Below are positions 62,701-64,000 of a stretch of 64,000 nt of DNA, in pieces. Every line of letters starts with the position of its first letter. The first letter of the stretch is position 1. The notes under the pieces were generated by a model. It searched no databases, was not told the DNA's origin, and saw only the letters and a list, made by a program, of their open reading frames with translations. The stretch is taken from assembly GCF_964199755.1 (NCBI RefSeq), contig NC_133896.1:174717092-174781091 (forward strand). The letters are read 5' to 3'. The DNA comes from Larus michahellis. Taxonomy: Eukaryota > Chordata > Aves > Charadriiformes > Laridae. The position numbers and the translations under genes were made by a program.

Positions 62701-64000
62701 AAATTTTGCTTAACCTATTGTATTATATCAGTAATCAGATGGATTTGGATTTTTATGGTGTTACCAAATCAAATATTTTTATTCTGTATGGTCACCTAAT
62801 AAGCCTAAAAATAATACTTTATTGCTCTTTTGCGTATGTAGTTAAATGTCAGGTATATCAGTGACAGTCTAAACTGCCTCGGAGTTGTGCACAACTATCA
62901 CATTTGAGTTTTATGACTTGTTTTTATATTAGATTTGTGGTTTGTGTTACAACAGTTACTCTGCTCAGTATTGGGATATAATTGTGATAATTTTAATTTA
63001 GAAGCCTTCCCTTCAGTAACTGTTACCTTTTTGGTGTTTCCATCTTGGGGAAGGTGCAGTGTTGGGCAGAAACAGAATTTTACACAGGTTTTAAAATCAT
63101 ATGGATAGTAAAAGTAAAAAGAATAAACCAAATAAAATAATTTTAGAAGCCTTTTGAGGAGAAAGGAAGGGCCATAGTTAGATTCCATTTCTAGCTTTTC
63201 TCTCATTTTCCATTGCCATTTCTTAAGGGTTTTAGTGGTAGTTAAGGTTTTAAATTATGGCTTCATAATTCTTGTAATTAACTTACCAAATTACATGTTT
63301 AGAAGCCGTGATGAAAGGAAAAAAGATGAGCGTTCTCGGAAGAGAGATTATGACAGAAATCCTCCCAGAAGAGATTCCTATAGGGATCGATATAACAGAA
63401 GAAGAGGGAGGAGTCGGAGCTATAGCAGGAGTCGAAGTAGAAGTTGGAGCAAAGAGAGATTGCGGGACCGGGATCGAGACCGGAGCAGAAGCCGGAGCAG
63501 AACACGAAGCAGAGGTACCAACAGTTGGTCTCTAAAATACGGTGAATGTTGCCTACAAAATTTAGACACTAAATCTAAACACTATGTTCAAATGCACCAA
63601 AATTTCCTCTGTTGTTCTTGTTTCTATGTTAAAATTTAGCTTGGTTTTCTGTGGAAATAAGGCTTATGTGGTTGTGTTTTCAGTGCTTGTTTTCCCCTCT
63701 TTCCCTCCATTCTTCGCTAATACCTTTGACTGTGTTGGCCACTTCTAAGCAGTGTTCTAACATAGGCAGAAAAATCCAAGTTAGTTCCATTTCATTAACT
63801 TTTGGGAAACTCAGAATCTGGTTTGGGAAGATATAGAAATTAATACCCATCTACGGAGGTAGAACTGGCAGAAATTATGTGTTTGACAACAAATGACTTG
63901 TCAAGCAGAACAGTAGGGCTCTATTCTTTTTGTCTTGTCCCTTCCTTGGTGTCATAGGAAGGGTCTGAAAGTATTACAGTAAATATTTGCATTTGCACAC
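47635..64000 (+). CDS. RBM26: RBM26, RNA-binding motif protein 26 (5' part, exons 1-5, continues past the window)
   Basis: RBM26 is a nuclear RNA-binding protein with an N-terminal PWI-like domain, an RS-like region, a CCCH zinc finger and RRMs. With RBM27 it works in polyadenylated RNA decay linked to the nuclear exosome. Five coding exons are seen: 47,635-47,705, 60,919-61,037, 61,587-61,723, 62,607-62,695 and 63,303-63,514. All have GT-AG borders and matching phases, and total 628 nt (209 complete codons). Residues about 5-80 (MIIENFEALKSWLSKTLEP, ALAKYVLALVKKDKSEKEL) form the PWI-like domain. Residues about 135-209 are rich in RS, RD and RE. The zinc finger and RRMs must lie beyond 64,000. 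The start is the first ATG (MVVKMII), and a second in-frame ATG follows at codon 5. It is recognised by near identity to the vertebrate protein. No defects are seen. Confidence 0.97.
47706..60918. other. RBM26: RBM26 intron 1 (13.2 kb)
   Basis: A long AT-rich intron from GTGAGT to TTTGCAG. It has poly-T stretches (54,088-54,124 and 54,954-54,978), a (C)n run near 58,626-58,637, and small tandem duplications at about 49,079-49,132 and 57,940-57,978. No CR1 copy, nested gene or RNA gene was recognised in it, unlike the CR1-rich DNA upstream of the gene. Confidence 0.85.
60919..61037 (+). CDS. RBM26: RBM26 coding exon 2 (PWI-like domain)
   Basis: The acceptor is ATTTGCAG and the donor GTATGG. 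It completes the split Ile codon and reads CDADPSALAKYVLALVKKDK, then SEKELKALCVDQLDVFLQK, plus one base. This is the helical core of the PWI-like domain. Confidence 0.97.
61587..61723 (+). CDS. RBM26: RBM26 coding exon 3
   Basis: The acceptor is TTTTTAG and the donor GTAGGC. It reads ETQIFVEKLFDAVNTKSYLP, then PPEQPSSGSLKVEFFQHQEK and ETKKEE. It ends the PWI-like domain and enters a charged linker. Ends in phase 0. Confidence 0.97.
62607..62695 (+). CDS. RBM26: RBM26 coding exon 4
   Basis: The acceptor is AAATTCAG and the donor GTAATA. It reads IVKEEEREKKFSRRLNHSPP and QSSSRYRDT plus two bases. This is a charged, disordered linker. Confidence 0.96.
63303..63514 (+). CDS. RBM26: RBM26 coding exon 5 (RS/RD-rich)
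   Basis: The acceptor is ATGTTTAG and the donor GTACCA. It reads SRDERKKDERSRKRDYDRNP, then a long run of RS, RD and RE dipeptides to RTRSR plus one base. Such low-complexity basic regions are typical of RNA-processing factors and are usually phosphorylated. An unspliced read-through would end at a stop 124 bases further on (63,637-63,639). Confidence 0.96.
63515..64000. other. RBM26: RBM26 intron 5 (incomplete)
   Basis: AT-rich intron sequence to the window edge. No further RBM26 exon is seen, so the next one lies beyond 64,000. Confidence 0.8.

Overview
The window is vertebrate nuclear DNA, and almost certainly avian. It carries many CR1 (chicken repeat 1) LINE fragments with the typical 3' tails (repeats of ATTCTRTG or ATTCT). 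It holds one clearly recognisable conserved vertebrate gene (RBM26, with GT-AG introns), and an ARHGAP20/TAGAP-like RhoGAP copy of a kind known to be multicopy in birds. Most of the window is AT-rich and non-coding. No bacterial-style genes, CRISPR array, tRNA or rRNA could be supported.

Layout. Positions 1-29,390 are AT-rich intergenic DNA with CR1 fragments of different ages, including one CR1 inserted into another CR1 on the same strand (19,688-22,443) and an older CR1-type LINE segment (28,040-29,105). Positions 29,400-34,600 form a GC-rich island. It has a degenerate tandem duplication (29,410-30,630), a minus-strand RhoGAP gene copy (exons between 33,729 and 31,138) and, facing away on the plus strand, one or two PH-domain exons of the same family (34,304-34,453 and tentatively 35,214 onward). 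The RhoGAP copy looks like a pseudogene: it has a 1-base frameshift and glutamine in place of the catalytic arginine finger. Positions 34,600-37,800 hold more CR1, including a (TAGAA)15 tract and a plus-strand CR1 nested in a minus-strand CR1. Positions 37,800-46,500 are mostly featureless.

A CpG-island promoter (about 46,540-48,120) precedes RBM26, an RNA-binding protein of nuclear RNA decay. Five coding exons (47,635-63,514, 628 nt, 209 complete codons) are present. They encode the N-terminal PWI-like domain and the start of the RS/RD-rich region. Intron 1 is 13.2 kb and the gene runs off the right edge. The promoter carries (GGGGCC)7, two CTCGCGAGA-like elements and a YY1-type motif.

RBM26 is the only gene here that looks fully functional. 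The RhoGAP/PH pieces are remnants or diverged copies. The main points of interest are the split, divergent arrangement of the RhoGAP family exons, the hexanucleotide repeat at the RBM26 promoter, the nested retrotransposons, and an inverted duplication in a CR1. I found no convincing previously undescribed system.
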